Positions 31,860 to 42,956 of a stretch of 64,000 nt of DNA are shown in pieces; within the stretch, counting starts at the first letter, position 1, and each line of letters starts with the position of its first letter. The notes under the pieces were generated by a model. The model was given only the letters and a program-made list of their open reading frames with translations, made no database searches and was not told the DNA's origin. The stretch comes from Xestospongia bergquistia (lineage: Eukaryota; Porifera; Demospongiae; Haplosclerida; Petrosiidae): the NCBI GenBank assembly GCA_963965975.1, contig OZ014418.1, forward strand, positions 1,300,275-1,364,274. The letters run 5' to 3'. A program made the position numbers and the translations under genes.

Positions 31860-32894
31860 ATGGCTGCTCTTTATCGATTGTTCATACTTCTTGTTCTCCT
31901 AATCTCCTGTTCTGTAGAAGGATCCTTATATTGTATGACTGACTGTAATAGTAATGGTCATCAACCTTCACTGTATTTACAGTATTGTTGTAATCTCTCT
32001 AACAGAGGAAAGTCATTTAAAATACAAGATGAAATGAGTCATATAAACTACATCTTATGTCCATTAATACCTCCAACTTCATGTCCAGTATTCAATACTT
32101 CATGTAGTCAATTACATGAGGTATACCCTACTGCTCCCTCAGGTTATTACAATATAACATTATCTAATGGTAGTCAGGTTGAAGTGTACTGTGATATGGA
32201 GGGTAGTCATTGTGATGGAGAGGGAGGTTGGAGAAGAGTGGCATTTGTTAACATGAGTGAACCTGGTTCATCTTGTCCATCTGGACTAGTAAAATATGAT
32301 AACATCATTGATACCAGTTTATGTTGGATTACTGAGCCAACAGAAAAATGCAACTCTACTTTCTTCTTTACTTATAGTCTCAACTATACCAAGGTATGTG
32401 GTCGAGTGAGAGGATATCAATATGGATATCCAATAGGTTTTCATCATTATTTTATCAATGCTAATGGTTTTGATCCTCAAATAAAGACATTTGGAGCAAC
32501 TTTTACCTACAGTAACAATCCTCGTAAACATATTTGGACTTATGCTGGAGGTTTTAGTGAACAAGGAACAAGCTCAAGTCATTGTCCCTGTAATAATGGC
32601 AGTCAATACATAAACTTTACTATACCATTTGTTGGTAATGATTACTATTGTGAATCAGGACGTGGTATTGGTGAAAGTGGTTACATCTTATATTCCAATG
32701 ATCCCCTCTGGGATGGTGGAGACTGTCCTGAACATGAGGCTACCTGTTGTACTTCTCCTAAGATGCCATGGTTTGTTAAGACATTAAATGAGACAGTTAA
32801 TGATGATATTGAGTTAAGTGTGTGTGGTAGTGGTATAGTTAATTTTAAAGTTTGGGGTATTCCTATTGATCTTATTGAACTTTACATCAAATAA
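31860..32894 (+). CDS. Array gene 4: secreted Cys-rich, fibrinogen-C-like family protein (intact)
   Basis: Single exon, 344 residues. Signal peptide MAALYRLFILLVLLISCSVEG, then module I with CNLSNRGKSFKIQDEMSH. The variable loop after LCW is short (ITEPTEKC). The middle loop is the YPIGFHHYFINANGFDP type, lacking the Cys pair found in CYINN-type copies. C-terminal loop GSGIVNFKVWGIP. Alpha upstream and alpha 3' flank. The variable-loop set is almost the same as in gene 14 (53702), although the upstream class differs. Confidence 0.87.
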   Translation: MAALYRLFILLVLLISCSVEGSLYCMTDCNSNGHQPSLYLQYCCNLSNRGKSFKIQDEMSHINYILCPLIPPTSCPVFNTSCSQLHEVYPTAPSGYYNITLSNGSQVEVYCDMEGSHCDGEGGWRRVAFVNMSEPGSSCPSGLVKYDNIIDTSLCWITEPTEKCNSTFFFTYSLNYTKVCGRVRGYQYGYPIGFHHYFINANGFDPQIKTFGATFTYSNNPRKHIWTYAGGFSEQGTSSSHCPCNNGSQYINFTIPFVGNDYYCESGRGIGESGYILYSNDPLWDGGDCPEHEATCCTSPKMPWFVKTLNETVNDDIELSVCGSGIVNFKVWGIPIDLIELYIK

Positions 32895-33267
32895 AGAAAA
32901 AAAGTTTACAAAAAGTACAAAATGTTTAACAATATATTTGTAGCTAATTCCTTTTATAAAGGTTGTTATGTTGTTATAATCATTTATTAATTAATTGTAT
33001 TGTTTATAAAATAAAGTGTCTAATTGTTCATTCATTACTACAGCGTGACATTTTGTGTTAATATTTCTTCACTTACATTTTTTAAAATAATAATCAACAT
33101 CTCTTAACAATAATATGAAGACAGGACAATATATAATTAATACAGTCTTACCTTTGAACTTACAATCAATATCATGTACTGTTCTGTTGTTAACAATAGT
33201 AATGAAGGATAATATATAGTAAATAAACCAAATAAGTTATACTATGTAGATGACTTTCTTCTATTGG

Positions 33268-33517
33268 TCAGATTAGTGTTGGTGAAATCTGGTTATATCT
33301 TATATTCCAATGATCCCCTCTGGGATGGTCAAGACTGTCCTGGACATGAGGCTACCTGTTGTACTTCTCTTAAGATGCCATGGTTTGTAGGACATTAAAT
33401 GAGACAGTTAATAATGATATTGAGTTGAGTACATGTGGTGAAAAGAATGGTTATTATGATCATCAGATTAATGCTCAAGGTACTCCTTTTGACTTTGTTG
33501 AACTTTACATCAAATAA
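33268..33517 (+). pseudogene. Array fragment (C-terminal ~80 codons)
   Basis: Begins with GGTGAAATCTGGTTATATC and runs through DPLWDGQDC, the CC motif and the C-terminal end to TAA with a beta-type 3' flank. A small deletion in TGGTTTGT-AGGACA breaks the frame. Confidence 0.8.
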
Positions 33518-34234
33518 CTCATTCCTACTACACACACACACACACACACATATCATTATATTACACTGTAATACATATATATATATTTTATATGTAAGTA
33601 TATGTAATGTAAGTACATATTATATATACATTGTATATATGTTATATGTATATTTTATACAGTTTATGTAATTGACTTTAATTTTGTATTTTGTTGCTAT
33701 GGTTATAATTAATATATTGTATGTAGTCATATGTTCAATGTATTACAATAAATTAAGAGTGAACTAGTTATATTAAATCTCTATTAAATATTGTTATAAC
33801 TAATATTAATAAGTTAATAACAACAATGATATGTAGTTAATTATAAGGATGTTAAACAAAGGGAGAATATTTTTAGTACTAATAAAATAAAATTATTATA
33901 ATATAATTATAATATAGAACCTCAAATTATCAATATAGTTCATACTTTAGTAAAACCTCCTTCATTGACTAGAGACAATTTTGAACCAGCATACATCATT
34001 TGCATTTCTGGTTTACAACCCGTTATATAAAGATATAGTGTAACAAGACAAGTACAGTTGATAATAGAAGATAACAATAGACAGTTAGTGAACATGTAAT
34101 ATAGTTAATGAACTGTATATAGACATTGTAAATGATACATTAACATAACATTAGTTACTATATGTATTCATTACAATATCCTTTTAAAGATAATGTTATG
34201 TTTATTTAAGTCTATAACAAAATTAAGAGAATAT
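33518..34234 (+). other. Array spacer, duplicated near the right end of the window
   Basis: A (CA)n run at 33533-33550, ATGT-rich DNA to 33670, then a ~550-bp stretch nearly identical to 63170-63720. No gene seen. Confidence 0.65.
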
Positions 34235-34916
34235 TATAATATATGTTATATATACCTTATATAATGTATTATATATTACACATGTCATATATACCTTATA
34301 TAATGTATTATATATTACATATGTCATGTATACTTTATCTAATGTATTATATATTACATATGTTATATATACCTTATATAATGTATTATATATTACATAT
34401 GTCATGTATACCTTATATAATGTATTATATATTACATATGTCATGTATACCTTATATAATGTATTATATATTACATATGTCATGTATACCTTATATAATG
34501 TATTATATATTACATATGTCATGTATACCTTATATAATGTATTATATATTACATATGTCATGTATACCTTATATAATGTATTATATATTACATATGTCAT
34601 GTATACCTTATATAATGTATTATATATTACATATGTCATGTATACCTTATATAATGTATTATATATTACATATGTCATGTATACCTTATATAATGTATTA
34701 TATATTATATATGTCATATATACCTTATATAATGTATTATATATTACATATGTCATATATACCTTATATAATGTATTATATATTACATATGTCATATATA
34801 CCTTATATAATGTATTATATATTACATATGTCATATATACCTTATATAATGTATTATATATTACATATGTCATATATACCTTATATAATGTATTATATAT
34901 TACATATGTCACATGT
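34235..34916 (+). repeat. 39-bp AT-rich satellite, about 17 units
   Basis: Head-to-tail units containing ATACCTTATATAATGTAT and TATATATTACATATGTCA. The period is 39 bp, a multiple of three, so both strands show long repetitive open frames, which I do not regard as genes. The same satellite starts again at 63724. Confidence 0.95.
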
Positions 34917-35244
34917 ACCGTATTAGTGTTTACAATAATTGTATTAAGATTAGTTTTAATAGTTGTGTTAATAGTTCTTCTCTAATATTATAAAATAGTA
35001 TTCAACATCTATTAACAATAATATAAAGACAAAACAATATATAGTAAATTAATAAATGTTTTAATGGACAAACAGCATTAGACTATAATAGGTGTCAATT
35101 TGATTAACTGTCTATTTAATTTTGTTATTGTAAGTAGTAGTACATTGTAATATCAACAATATATACTTTTCATAGTCACATGATCAGATATGTCTAGATA
35201 ACAATAAAAATACATGATCAATTATATGAGATCTACAGTTGCTT

Positions 35245-35370
35245 ATAATAAATGTAAGGCTACCTGTTGTACTTCTCTTAAGATGCCATGGTTTGTCAAG
35301 ACATTTAATGAGACAGTTAATGATAATATTGAATTGAATACATGTGGTTTAGTTTGTAGAACTTTCCTTT
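35245..35370 (+). pseudogene. Array fragment (short C-terminal piece)
   Basis: AATGTAAGGCTACCTGTTG … ATGCCATGGTTTGTCAAGAC … GAATACATGTGG. Matches family residues ~293-322. The same piece in the same setting lies at 29105, 37200 and 52770, each upstream of or near an alpha-type block. Confidence 0.75.
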
Positions 35371-35570
35371 GAAATAAAGCTACATTAGTGTAATATGCTA
35401 ATACTATAAGATGATCTTTCTTGTTTTGTAAATGACATTCATTAGTTAAATTAACATAAATGTTTTTATTGTTAAAAAACTATTAACCTTAGTAAATTGT
35501 TCAGTCATAGTTCATGTTTACTAAGTGTTAATATAGTGTAATATAAACATGATATTTTTATCATTTTAAA

Positions 35571-35696
35571 CCAACTCCAAGAGGGGAGAGGTTACTGTTC
35601 AAGGAGGACGTTTAAATATAGTGACTATATATAGGTCAAGTGAACTTGATGGTTTACAAGATAAGTGGCTATGCACACGTCTGTTAGTTAAGTAAA
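35571..35696 (+). promoter_or_regulatory. Alpha-class upstream element (copy before gene 5)
   Basis: CCAACTCCAAGAGGGGAGAG at 35571, then GGTTACTGTTCAAGGAGG, TTTAAATATAG and GTCAAGTGAACTTGATGG. Same order and spacing as before genes 2-4 and copy 6. Confidence 0.6.
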
Positions 35697-36761
35697 ATGG
35701 CTGCTCTTTATCAATTGTCTATATTTCTTGTTCTCCTAATAACCTGTTCTGTAGAAGGAACCTTTTATTGTATTACTGACTGTGATGATACCAGTCATCA
35801 GTCTTCACTGTGTCTAGAGTATTGTTGTGATCCTTCCAACAAAGGAAAAGGATTTAAAATACAAGATGAAATGGGTCATATAAACTACATCTTATGTCCA
35901 ACAATACCTTCAACTTCATATATGGTATTCAGTTCATGTAGTCAATTACATGAGCTATATTCTACTGCTCCCTCAGGTTATTATAATATAACATTATCTA
36001 ATAGTAGTCAGGTTGAAGTGTACTGTGATATGGAGGGTAGTCATTGTGATGGAGAGGGAGGTTGGAGAAGAGTGGCATTTGTTAACATGAGTGAACCTGG
36101 TTCATCTTGTCCACCTGAACTAGTACAATATGATAGCATCTTTAATACCAGCATGTGTTGGACTGCTATAGCTAGTGAAAAATATAATTATTATGAAGGT
36201 TGTAAGTCAACTTTCTTCGTTACTTATGGTCTCAACTATACCAAGGTATGTGGTCGAGTGAGAGGATATCAATATGGATACCCAATAGGTTTTCATCGTT
36301 ATATTATCAATTATAAAGGGTTTAATAAATTTGATCCTCAAATAAAGACATGGGGAGTAACTCTTACCTACAGTAACAATCCTCGTAAACATATTTGGAC
36401 TTATGTTGGAGGTCATGGTGAACAATTGCATAAAACAGGATCAAGTAATTGCCCCTGTAATAGTGGCAATCCATACATGAACTATACTATACCATTTGTT
36501 GGTAATGATTACTACTGTGAATCAGGACGTGGTGTTGATGAAAGTGGTCATATCTTATATTTTAATGATCCTCTCTGGGATGGTCAAGACTGCCATGGAC
36601 CAGAGGCAACCTGTTGTACTTCTCCTAAGATGCCATGGTTTGTTAAGACATTAAATGAGACAGTTAATGATGATATTGAATTAAGTGTGTGTGGTAGTAG
36701 TGAATATTTTTCTAAGGTTTGGGGTACTCCTATTGATCTTGTTGAACTTTACATCAAATAA
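35697..36761 (+). CDS. Array gene 5: secreted Cys-rich, fibrinogen-C-like family protein (intact, longest)
   Basis: Single exon, 354 residues, starting directly at ATG 35697. Signal peptide MAALYQLSIFLVLLITCSVEG. Module I has the PSTSYMVFSSC variant, which lacks the Cys of PTSCPVF, as in copy 3. It carries the longest loop after LCW (TAIASEKYNYYEGC), an insertion FNKFDP before the conserved DPQIKT, and an insertion LHKTGSSNC where others have GTSSSNC. It ends GTPIDLVELYIK followed by the alpha flank. Confidence 0.87.
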   Translation: MAALYQLSIFLVLLITCSVEGTFYCITDCDDTSHQSSLCLEYCCDPSNKGKGFKIQDEMGHINYILCPTIPSTSYMVFSSCSQLHELYSTAPSGYYNITLSNSSQVEVYCDMEGSHCDGEGGWRRVAFVNMSEPGSSCPPELVQYDSIFNTSMCWTAIASEKYNYYEGCKSTFFVTYGLNYTKVCGRVRGYQYGYPIGFHRYIINYKGFNKFDPQIKTWGVTLTYSNNPRKHIWTYVGGHGEQLHKTGSSNCPCNSGNPYMNYTIPFVGNDYYCESGRGVDESGHILYFNDPLWDGQDCHGPEATCCTSPKMPWFVKTLNETVNDDIELSVCGSSEYFSKVWGTPIDLVELYIK

Positions 36762-37194
36762 AGAGAGTTCTAAAAGTTTAACATTATATGATATTACATT
36801 GTAATGAAAGTCATCACGTTGTTTGTTTGTTATAATTATAATTATTGTTATGTTGTTATAGTCAGTTATTAATTGAAATAAACTGTCTAATTGTTCATTA
36901 ACTATTACAGTGTAACATTTTTGTGTTAATAATTCTTCTCTGACATTTTTACAACAATAATCAAAAACTATTAACATTAATATGAAGACAGGACAATATA
37001 CAGTAAAGTAATAAATGTTTTAAAGGACAAACAGCACTAGACTATAATTAGGCCTCAATTAAATCAACTGTTTACTTAATTTTTTTGTTGTAAGTATATT
37101 ATAATATCAACAATATATAGTCACATGATCATGTAGATCTAGATAACAACAAGAACACACGATCAGTTATAGGAGATCAGATCATTAGAGCTGT

Positions 37195-37322
37195 TTATAA
37201 TGAATGTAAGACTACCTGTTGTACTTCTCTTAAGATGCCATGGTTTGTCAAGACATTAAATGAGACAGTTAATGATAATATTGAATTGAATACATGTGGT
37301 TTAGTTTATAGAACTTTCCTTT
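37195..37322 (+). pseudogene. Array fragment (short C-terminal piece)
   Basis: Same piece as at 35245 (ACTACCTGTTGTACTTCTC … ACATGTGGTTTAG), located ~330 bp upstream of the next alpha upstream element at 37526. Confidence 0.75.
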
Positions 37323-37653
37323 GAAATAAAGCTACATTAGTGTAATATGCTAATACTATAAAATGATCTTTCTTGTTTTGTAAATGACATCCATTAGTTA
37401 AATTAACAAAGATGTTTTTATTCTTAAAAAGCTATTAACCTTAGTAAATTGTTCAGTCATAGTTCATGTTTACTAAGTGATAATATAATATAATAATATA
37501 AACATGATATTTTTATCATTTTAAACCAACTCCAAGAGGGGAGAGGTTACTACTCAAGGGTGGTGTTTAAATATAGTGACTATATATAGAGGTTAAGTGA
37601 ACTTGATGGTTTACAAGATTAGTTGCTATAAATATCTTTGTTAGTTAAGTGCA

Positions 37654-38676
37654 ATGGCTGCTCTTTATCATTTGCAAATCTTCCTAATAACCTGTTCTGT
37701 AGAAGGTTCCTTTTATTGTATTACTGACTGTGATGATACTAGTCATTAATCTTCACTGTGTCTATAATATTGTTGTCTTCCATTCAACAGAGGTAAATCA
37801 TTTAAAATACAAGATGAAATGAGTCATATAAACTACATCTTATGTCCATCAATACCTCCAACTTCATGTCCAGTATTAATATTCAGTTCATGTAGTCAAT
37901 TACATGAGGTATACTCCCTCAGGTTATTATAATATAAGATTATCTAATGGTAGTCAGGTCGAAGTGTACTGTGATATGGAGGGTAGTCATTGTGATGGAG
38001 AGGGAGGTTGGACAAGAGTGGCATTTGTTAACATGAGTAAACCTGGTTCATCTTGTCCACCTGGACTAGTACAATATGATAACATATTTGATACCAGCTT
38101 ATGTTGGATTACCAGTGGGACAGAAAAATGTAACTCTACTATCTTCTCTACTTATGATCTCAACTATACCAAGGTGTGTGGTCAAGTAAGAGGATATCAA
38201 TATGGGTATTCGACAGGTTTTTATTGTTATATTTACAACTATACTTGTTTTGATCCTCAAATAAATACATATGGAGTAACTCTTACCTACAGTAACAATC
38301 CTCATAAACATATTTGGACTTATGCTGGAGGTCGATATGAACAAAGTGCAAGCAAATATGATTGTCCCTGTAACAATGGCAGTCCATACATGAACTATAC
38401 TATACCATTTGTTGGTAATGATTACTACTGTGAATCAGGACGTGGTGATGGTGAAAATGGTTATATCTTATATTCCAATGATCCCCTCTGGGATGGTCAG
38501 GACTGTCCTGAACGTGAGGCTACCTGTGGTACTTCTCCTAAGATGCCATGGTTTTTCAAGACATTAAGTGAGACAGTTAGTGATGATATTGAGTTGAATG
38601 TGTGTTGTATAGTTGTAATTGTTTGTTTTATGTTTATGGTACTCCTATTGATCTTGTTGAACTTTATATCAATTAA
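37654..38676 (+). pseudogene. Array copy 6: degraded full-length copy
   Basis: Alpha upstream element at 37526. From ATG 37654 the signal peptide is shortened (MAALYHLQIFLITCSVEG). In-frame TAA codons replace residues in module I (SH*SS and CL*YCC). A deletion removes the PTA codons before PSGYY and shifts the frame. The middle is open and typical. EATCGTSP has lost one Cys of the invariant CC. A second frameshift disrupts the last ~25 codons. Clearly not functional as a standard family member. Confidence 0.9.
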
Positions 38677-39249
38677 AGAGAGTACAAAATGTTTAACATT
38701 ATATTTGTAGCTACTTCCTTTTATAAAGGTCATCATGTTGTTATAGTCATTTATTAATTAATTTTATTGTTTATAAAAATAATGTCTAATTGTTCATCCA
38801 TTATTACAGTGTGACATTTTAGTTTTATAATAATAGTTAACAAACTGTTAACTGTATATTGTTAAGTTGATTAATTGTATGACTGACTATGATAATAACA
38901 GTAATCATTCTTTACTATATTTACAATATTATTGTTATTAGACAATTGTATGAAGTACACTGTTAAGTTAATTATAACATTTATTGTGTAATGTTACTAT
39001 ATTTTAAATTACTGATAAGAGAACTTAACATAAATTGTTTTTAGGAAAATATGATGATGTGAGTGAGTTGATGGAATTTGATCAATGAATTATGATATTA
39101 TAATTTGTAAAAAAACAGGTTTTGATATACATGGTAGATCATTTAGTGACAGTCTATTACTTTTAATTTGTAGTGATACTACATACCAAGAATAGATAGA
39201 TCAGACAATTCTACAGTGATATCAGTTCTTCTTTTTTGCTGTATTTACA
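38677..39249 (+). other. Array spacer and N-terminal remnant
   Basis: Alpha-type 3' flank to about 38820. A degenerate N-terminal piece (TATGACTGACTATGATAATA) lies at 38878-38946. The gamma-class upstream block (CTACAGTGATATCAGTTCTT) lies at 39211-39230, before gene 7. Confidence 0.6.
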
Positions 39250-40287
39250 ATGTGTTCTCTCTGGTCATTTATCTTTCTTGTTCCCTTGATAACCTGTTCT
39301 GTTGAAGGATCCTCTTATTGTATGACTGACTGTAATAGTAATGGTCAGAGACAATTTACTAAGTATGAAAAGTTGTGTTGTTTTCCCTCAAACAAGGGAC
39401 GGTTTATTCCTATTACTAAAGATAATGGTCGGTCTGGACTAGTTGTGTGTCCAGATACTATACCCAAATGGTGTCGTTATAGCTCATGCTACGAAATACT
39501 ACAGTTGAATCCTACTGCTCCCTCAGGTTATTATAATATAACATTATCTAGTGGTAGTCAGGTTGAAGTGTACTGTGATATGGAGGGTAGTCATTGTGAT
39601 GGAGAGGGAGGTTGGACAAGAGTGGCGTTTGTTAACATGAGTGAACCTGGTTCATCTTGTCCATCTGGACTAGTACAATATGATAACATCTTTGATACCA
39701 GCTTGTGTTCTATTAATGGTAAAACTTCTTATTTTTATGGTTGTAAGTCTACTTTTTTCTCTACTAATGGTCTCAAGTATACCAAGGTGTGTGGTCGAGT
39801 AAGAGGATACCAGTATGGAGGTCCTTATGCTTTTATTTGTTATACTGAAAACAAAAACTGTTTTGATCCTCAAATAAAGACATATGGAGTAACTCTTACT
39901 TACAGTAACAATCCTCGTAAACATATTTGGACTTATGCTGCTGGTCGATATGAACAAAGAGCAATTAAATATGATTGTCCCTGTAACAATGGCAGTCCAT
40001 ACATGAACTATAATATACCATTTGTTGGTAATGATTATTACTGTGAATCAGGAGCTAGTACTTATTCAGGTGGTTCTACATTATATTCCAATGATCCCCT
40101 TTGGGATGGTCAGGACTGTCCTGGAAATGAGGCTACCTGTTGTACTTCTCCTAAGATGCCATGGTTTGTTAAGACATTAAATGAGACAGTTAATGATGAT
40201 ATTGAGTTGAGCATATGTGGTGAAAAGAATGGTCAGATTAGTGTTTGGGGTACTACTCTTGACCTTGTTGAACTTTACATCAAATAA
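39250..40287 (+). CDS. Array gene 7: secreted Cys-rich, fibrinogen-C-like family protein (intact, module II)
   Basis: Single exon, 345 residues, signal peptide MCSLWSFIFLVPLITCSVEG. The N-terminal module is type II: RQFTKYEKLCCFPSNKG, ITKDNGRSGLVVCPDTIP, KWCRYSSCYEILQLN. It replaces the KIQDEMSHINYILCP module of other copies and joins the common framework exactly at TAPSGYY. The loop ESGASTYSGGSTLY and C-terminal loop GEKNGQISVWGTT differ from those of neighbours. Gamma upstream class, beta-type 3' flank (TAACTCATTTCTACTACAC). Confidence 0.87.
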   Translation: MCSLWSFIFLVPLITCSVEGSSYCMTDCNSNGQRQFTKYEKLCCFPSNKGRFIPITKDNGRSGLVVCPDTIPKWCRYSSCYEILQLNPTAPSGYYNITLSSGSQVEVYCDMEGSHCDGEGGWTRVAFVNMSEPGSSCPSGLVQYDNIFDTSLCSINGKTSYFYGCKSTFFSTNGLKYTKVCGRVRGYQYGGPYAFICYTENKNCFDPQIKTYGVTLTYSNNPRKHIWTYAAGRYEQRAIKYDCPCNNGSPYMNYNIPFVGNDYYCESGASTYSGGSTLYSNDPLWDGQDCPGNEATCCTSPKMPWFVKTLNETVNDDIELSICGEKNGQISVWGTTLDLVELYIK

Positions 40288-41906
40288 CTCATTTCTACTA
40301 CACACCCACACATATCAGTATATTACACTGTAATACATATGTATATATTTTATATGTATGTATATGTAATGTAAGTACATATTATATATACATTGTATAT
40401 ATGTTATATGTACATTTTATACAGTTTATATAATTGATTTTAATTTTTGTATTTTGTTGCTATGGTAATAGTTAATATATTTTATGTAGTCATATGTTCA
40501 ATATATTACAATAAATATTAAGAGTTAACTAGTTATATTAAATGATATATTAATATTGTAAACATATTTATAAGTTAATAGCAACATTATACAAAGGGAG
40601 ATTATTTTAGCATGGCTCCAGTGTTAATAAGTTTAAAAACACAAACAAGATGGCAGTTCTTTATATATAGGATAGTTGTTATGTAGTCATGATACTAGTG
40701 CTATTAATAATTTATTGTATCTGTTATTAAATGGAGTCATCTCTCACATTTACAACTTTTTTGTTTATCTTCTCTATAATTAAGGTTAGTTTTCAAAGTC
40801 AAAAAGTCTCCATTACTGTTCTCTTGTTTGTTTTTCATTGTTAATTAAATTTATAATAATACTAATATTAATAGAATCATTTATAAAGGAAATATTATAT
40901 ACAAAATAACAATAACATTATCCCTTGTATATAAGAGTGTTATGTAGGGATGACAAGAGATGAAGTTGTTAACAATAGATTGACTGATACCAGTTTGAGA
41001 TATTGCAATAGTTTTTATTGTTACATTGATTGGTACTTTTGTTAACAATTGTAATCTGATTTGCAATATGGGATTGCTTCTGGCAAAACACTTGTGACCT
41101 GATTTGTGAAAGGAACCACTTCTGGCAAAACACTTGTGACCTGATTTGTGAAAAGGGACCACTATTAAACCACCTCAAAAAACATTTTAGTATACATACA
41201 GTTACAATAATATGTGCAACTATTCATGATAACTTCATGAATACATACTAAATTGTTTTTTGAGATTTTTTAACAGTTGTCTCTTTTCACAAATCAGGTC
41301 ACAGACTGAAGTGGTCCCTTATTGCAAGTCAGGTTACAATTTTCTAAGTACATATTAAGACTTATACATGATGGAGATTGTCCATGACATAAACAAAAAA
41401 TATACCTTAATAATTGTGTCTGTAATAATCCACACATGAACTGAACTGTTAGTAATTAGGTGTTGATAATGGTATCTATTACCAGTTAACCCCATAATAA
41501 TCCTCTCTATATATAACTACAATGATATTTCACATTGTATGATTGACTATGATAATAACAGTCACCAATCTTCACAATATCTACAATAATATTGTGACTG
41601 GACAATAGTATGATGGTATATCATTAACTAAGAACAAGAGGTTACTTGATAATGAATGTTATAATCATGACAATAAACCAGTCAATGGAGGAAGATATGA
41701 TTATGGTAACTGTGGTATGTGCGTGATGAAATAGTTGTAATATTATATATTTGTAATAATATTAATTGATATTAACAGTAGATAATTATTGACAGTGTAT
41801 TACATTATTATATAGTGTTATTACATATCATGTTTAGTGAGATAGCTCCTGTTAGATCAGTCAAGTTCTACAGTGATATTGGTTCTTCTTTGTTGTTGTA
41901 TTTACA
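40288..41906 (+). other. Duplicated 1.6-kb spacer (first copy)
   Basis: Nearly identical to 44731-46359. It holds an ATGT-rich stretch, a MITE-like element at 41047-41334, an N-terminal remnant at 41526-41605 (GTATGATTGACTATGATAAT) and the gamma upstream block before copy 8. Short open frames on the minus strand near 40881-41178 come from the inverted-repeat element and are not genes. Confidence 0.75.
41047..41334. mobile_element. MITE-like element with ~60-bp imperfect terminal inverted repeats
   Basis: The left end TTGTAATCTGATTTGCAATA is mirrored by the right end TATTGCAAGTCAGGTTACAA. Further in, GACCTGATTTGTGAAA is mirrored by TTTCACAAATCAGGTC. Inside the left arm a ~37-bp piece (CTTCTGGCAAAACACTTGTG) is tandemly duplicated. 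No coding capacity and no clear target-site duplication. A second copy at about 45500-45786 arose with the flanking duplication. Confidence 0.65.
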
Positions 41907-42956
41907 ATGTGTTCTCTCTGGTCATTTATCTTTCTTGTTCTCTTAATAACCTGTTCTGTTGAAGGATCCTCTTATTGTATGACTGACTGTAATAGTAATG
42001 GTTGGAGACAATTTACTAAGTATGAAGAGTTGTGTTGTTCTCCCTCAAACAAAGCACACATTATTCCTATTAGTAAAGATGATGGTCGGTCTGGACTTGT
42101 TGTATGTCCAGATACTATACCCAAATGGTGTCCAGGAGTTCATAATATCACTTCATGCTATGATATACTGCAGTCAAATCAAACTGCTCCCTCAGGTTAT
42201 TATAATATAAGATTATCTAATGGTAGTCAGGTTGAAGTGTTCTGTGATATGGAGAGTAGTGACTGTGATGGAGATGGAGGTTGGACAAGAGTGGCATTTG
42301 TTAACATGAGTGAACCTGGTTCATCTTGTCCACCTGGACTAGTACAATATGATAACATCTTTAATACTAGCTTATGTTGGATTAATAATGGAGCATCTTA
42401 TTTTTATGGTTGTAACTCTACTATCTTCTCTACTTATGGTCTCAACTATACCAAAGTGTGTGGTCAAGTAAGAGGATATCAGTATGGAATACCTCTGGCT
42501 TTTCATTGTTATATTAACAACAGCACTTGTTTTGATCCTCAAATAAATACATTTGGAGTAACTTTTACCTACAGTAACAATCTTCGTAAACATATTTGGA
42601 CTTATGCTGGAGGTTTCAATGAACAAGGAACAGAGTCGTAAATTTTTCCCTGTAATAAAGTCAGTCAATACATGAACAATACTATATCATTTGTTGGTAA
42701 TGATTACTACTGTGAATCAAGACGTGGTATTGGTGAAAGTCATTATATCTTATATTCCAATGATCCCCTCTGGGATGGTCAAGACTGTCCTGGAAATGAG
42801 GCTACCTGTTGTACTTTTCCTAAGATGCCATGGTTTGTTAAGACATTAAATGAGACTGTTAATGATGATATTGAGTTAAGTACATGTGGTTTAAACAATC
42901 ATCATGTTACTGTTTTTGATACTCCATTTGACCTTGTTGAACTTTATATCAAATAA
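41907..42956 (+). pseudogene. Array copy 8: module II copy with one in-frame stop
   Basis: Gamma upstream, signal peptide MCSLWSFIFLVLLITCSVEG, module II with a slightly longer linker (PGVHNITSCYDILQSN). The frame is open to TAA 42639-42641, where TCG TAT CAT TGT of the sister copy (43705) reads TCG TAA ATT TTT. The three changes also remove a conserved Cys. Frame and framework continue unchanged to GTP-like DTPFDLVELYIK. The rest is almost identical to copy 9, so the loss is recent. A truncated 244-residue product is possible. Confidence 0.87.

Noticed and set aside
34223-34985. Three overlapping open frames of 219-229 codons, repeating a 13-residue motif rich in Tyr/Ile
   Set aside because: Products of the 39-bp AT-rich satellite; open on several frames of both strands, no start context or conservation.
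26638-37653. Regularly spaced repeats considered as a CRISPR-like or prokaryotic array
   Set aside because: The spacing is kilobases, units contain genes, and the whole window is intron-bearing animal DNA.
40881-41178. Minus-strand open frames of 69-93 codons with KSGHKCFARS repeats (also at 45370-45631)
   Set aside because: They arise from the duplicated arm of the MITE-like element and have no other support.
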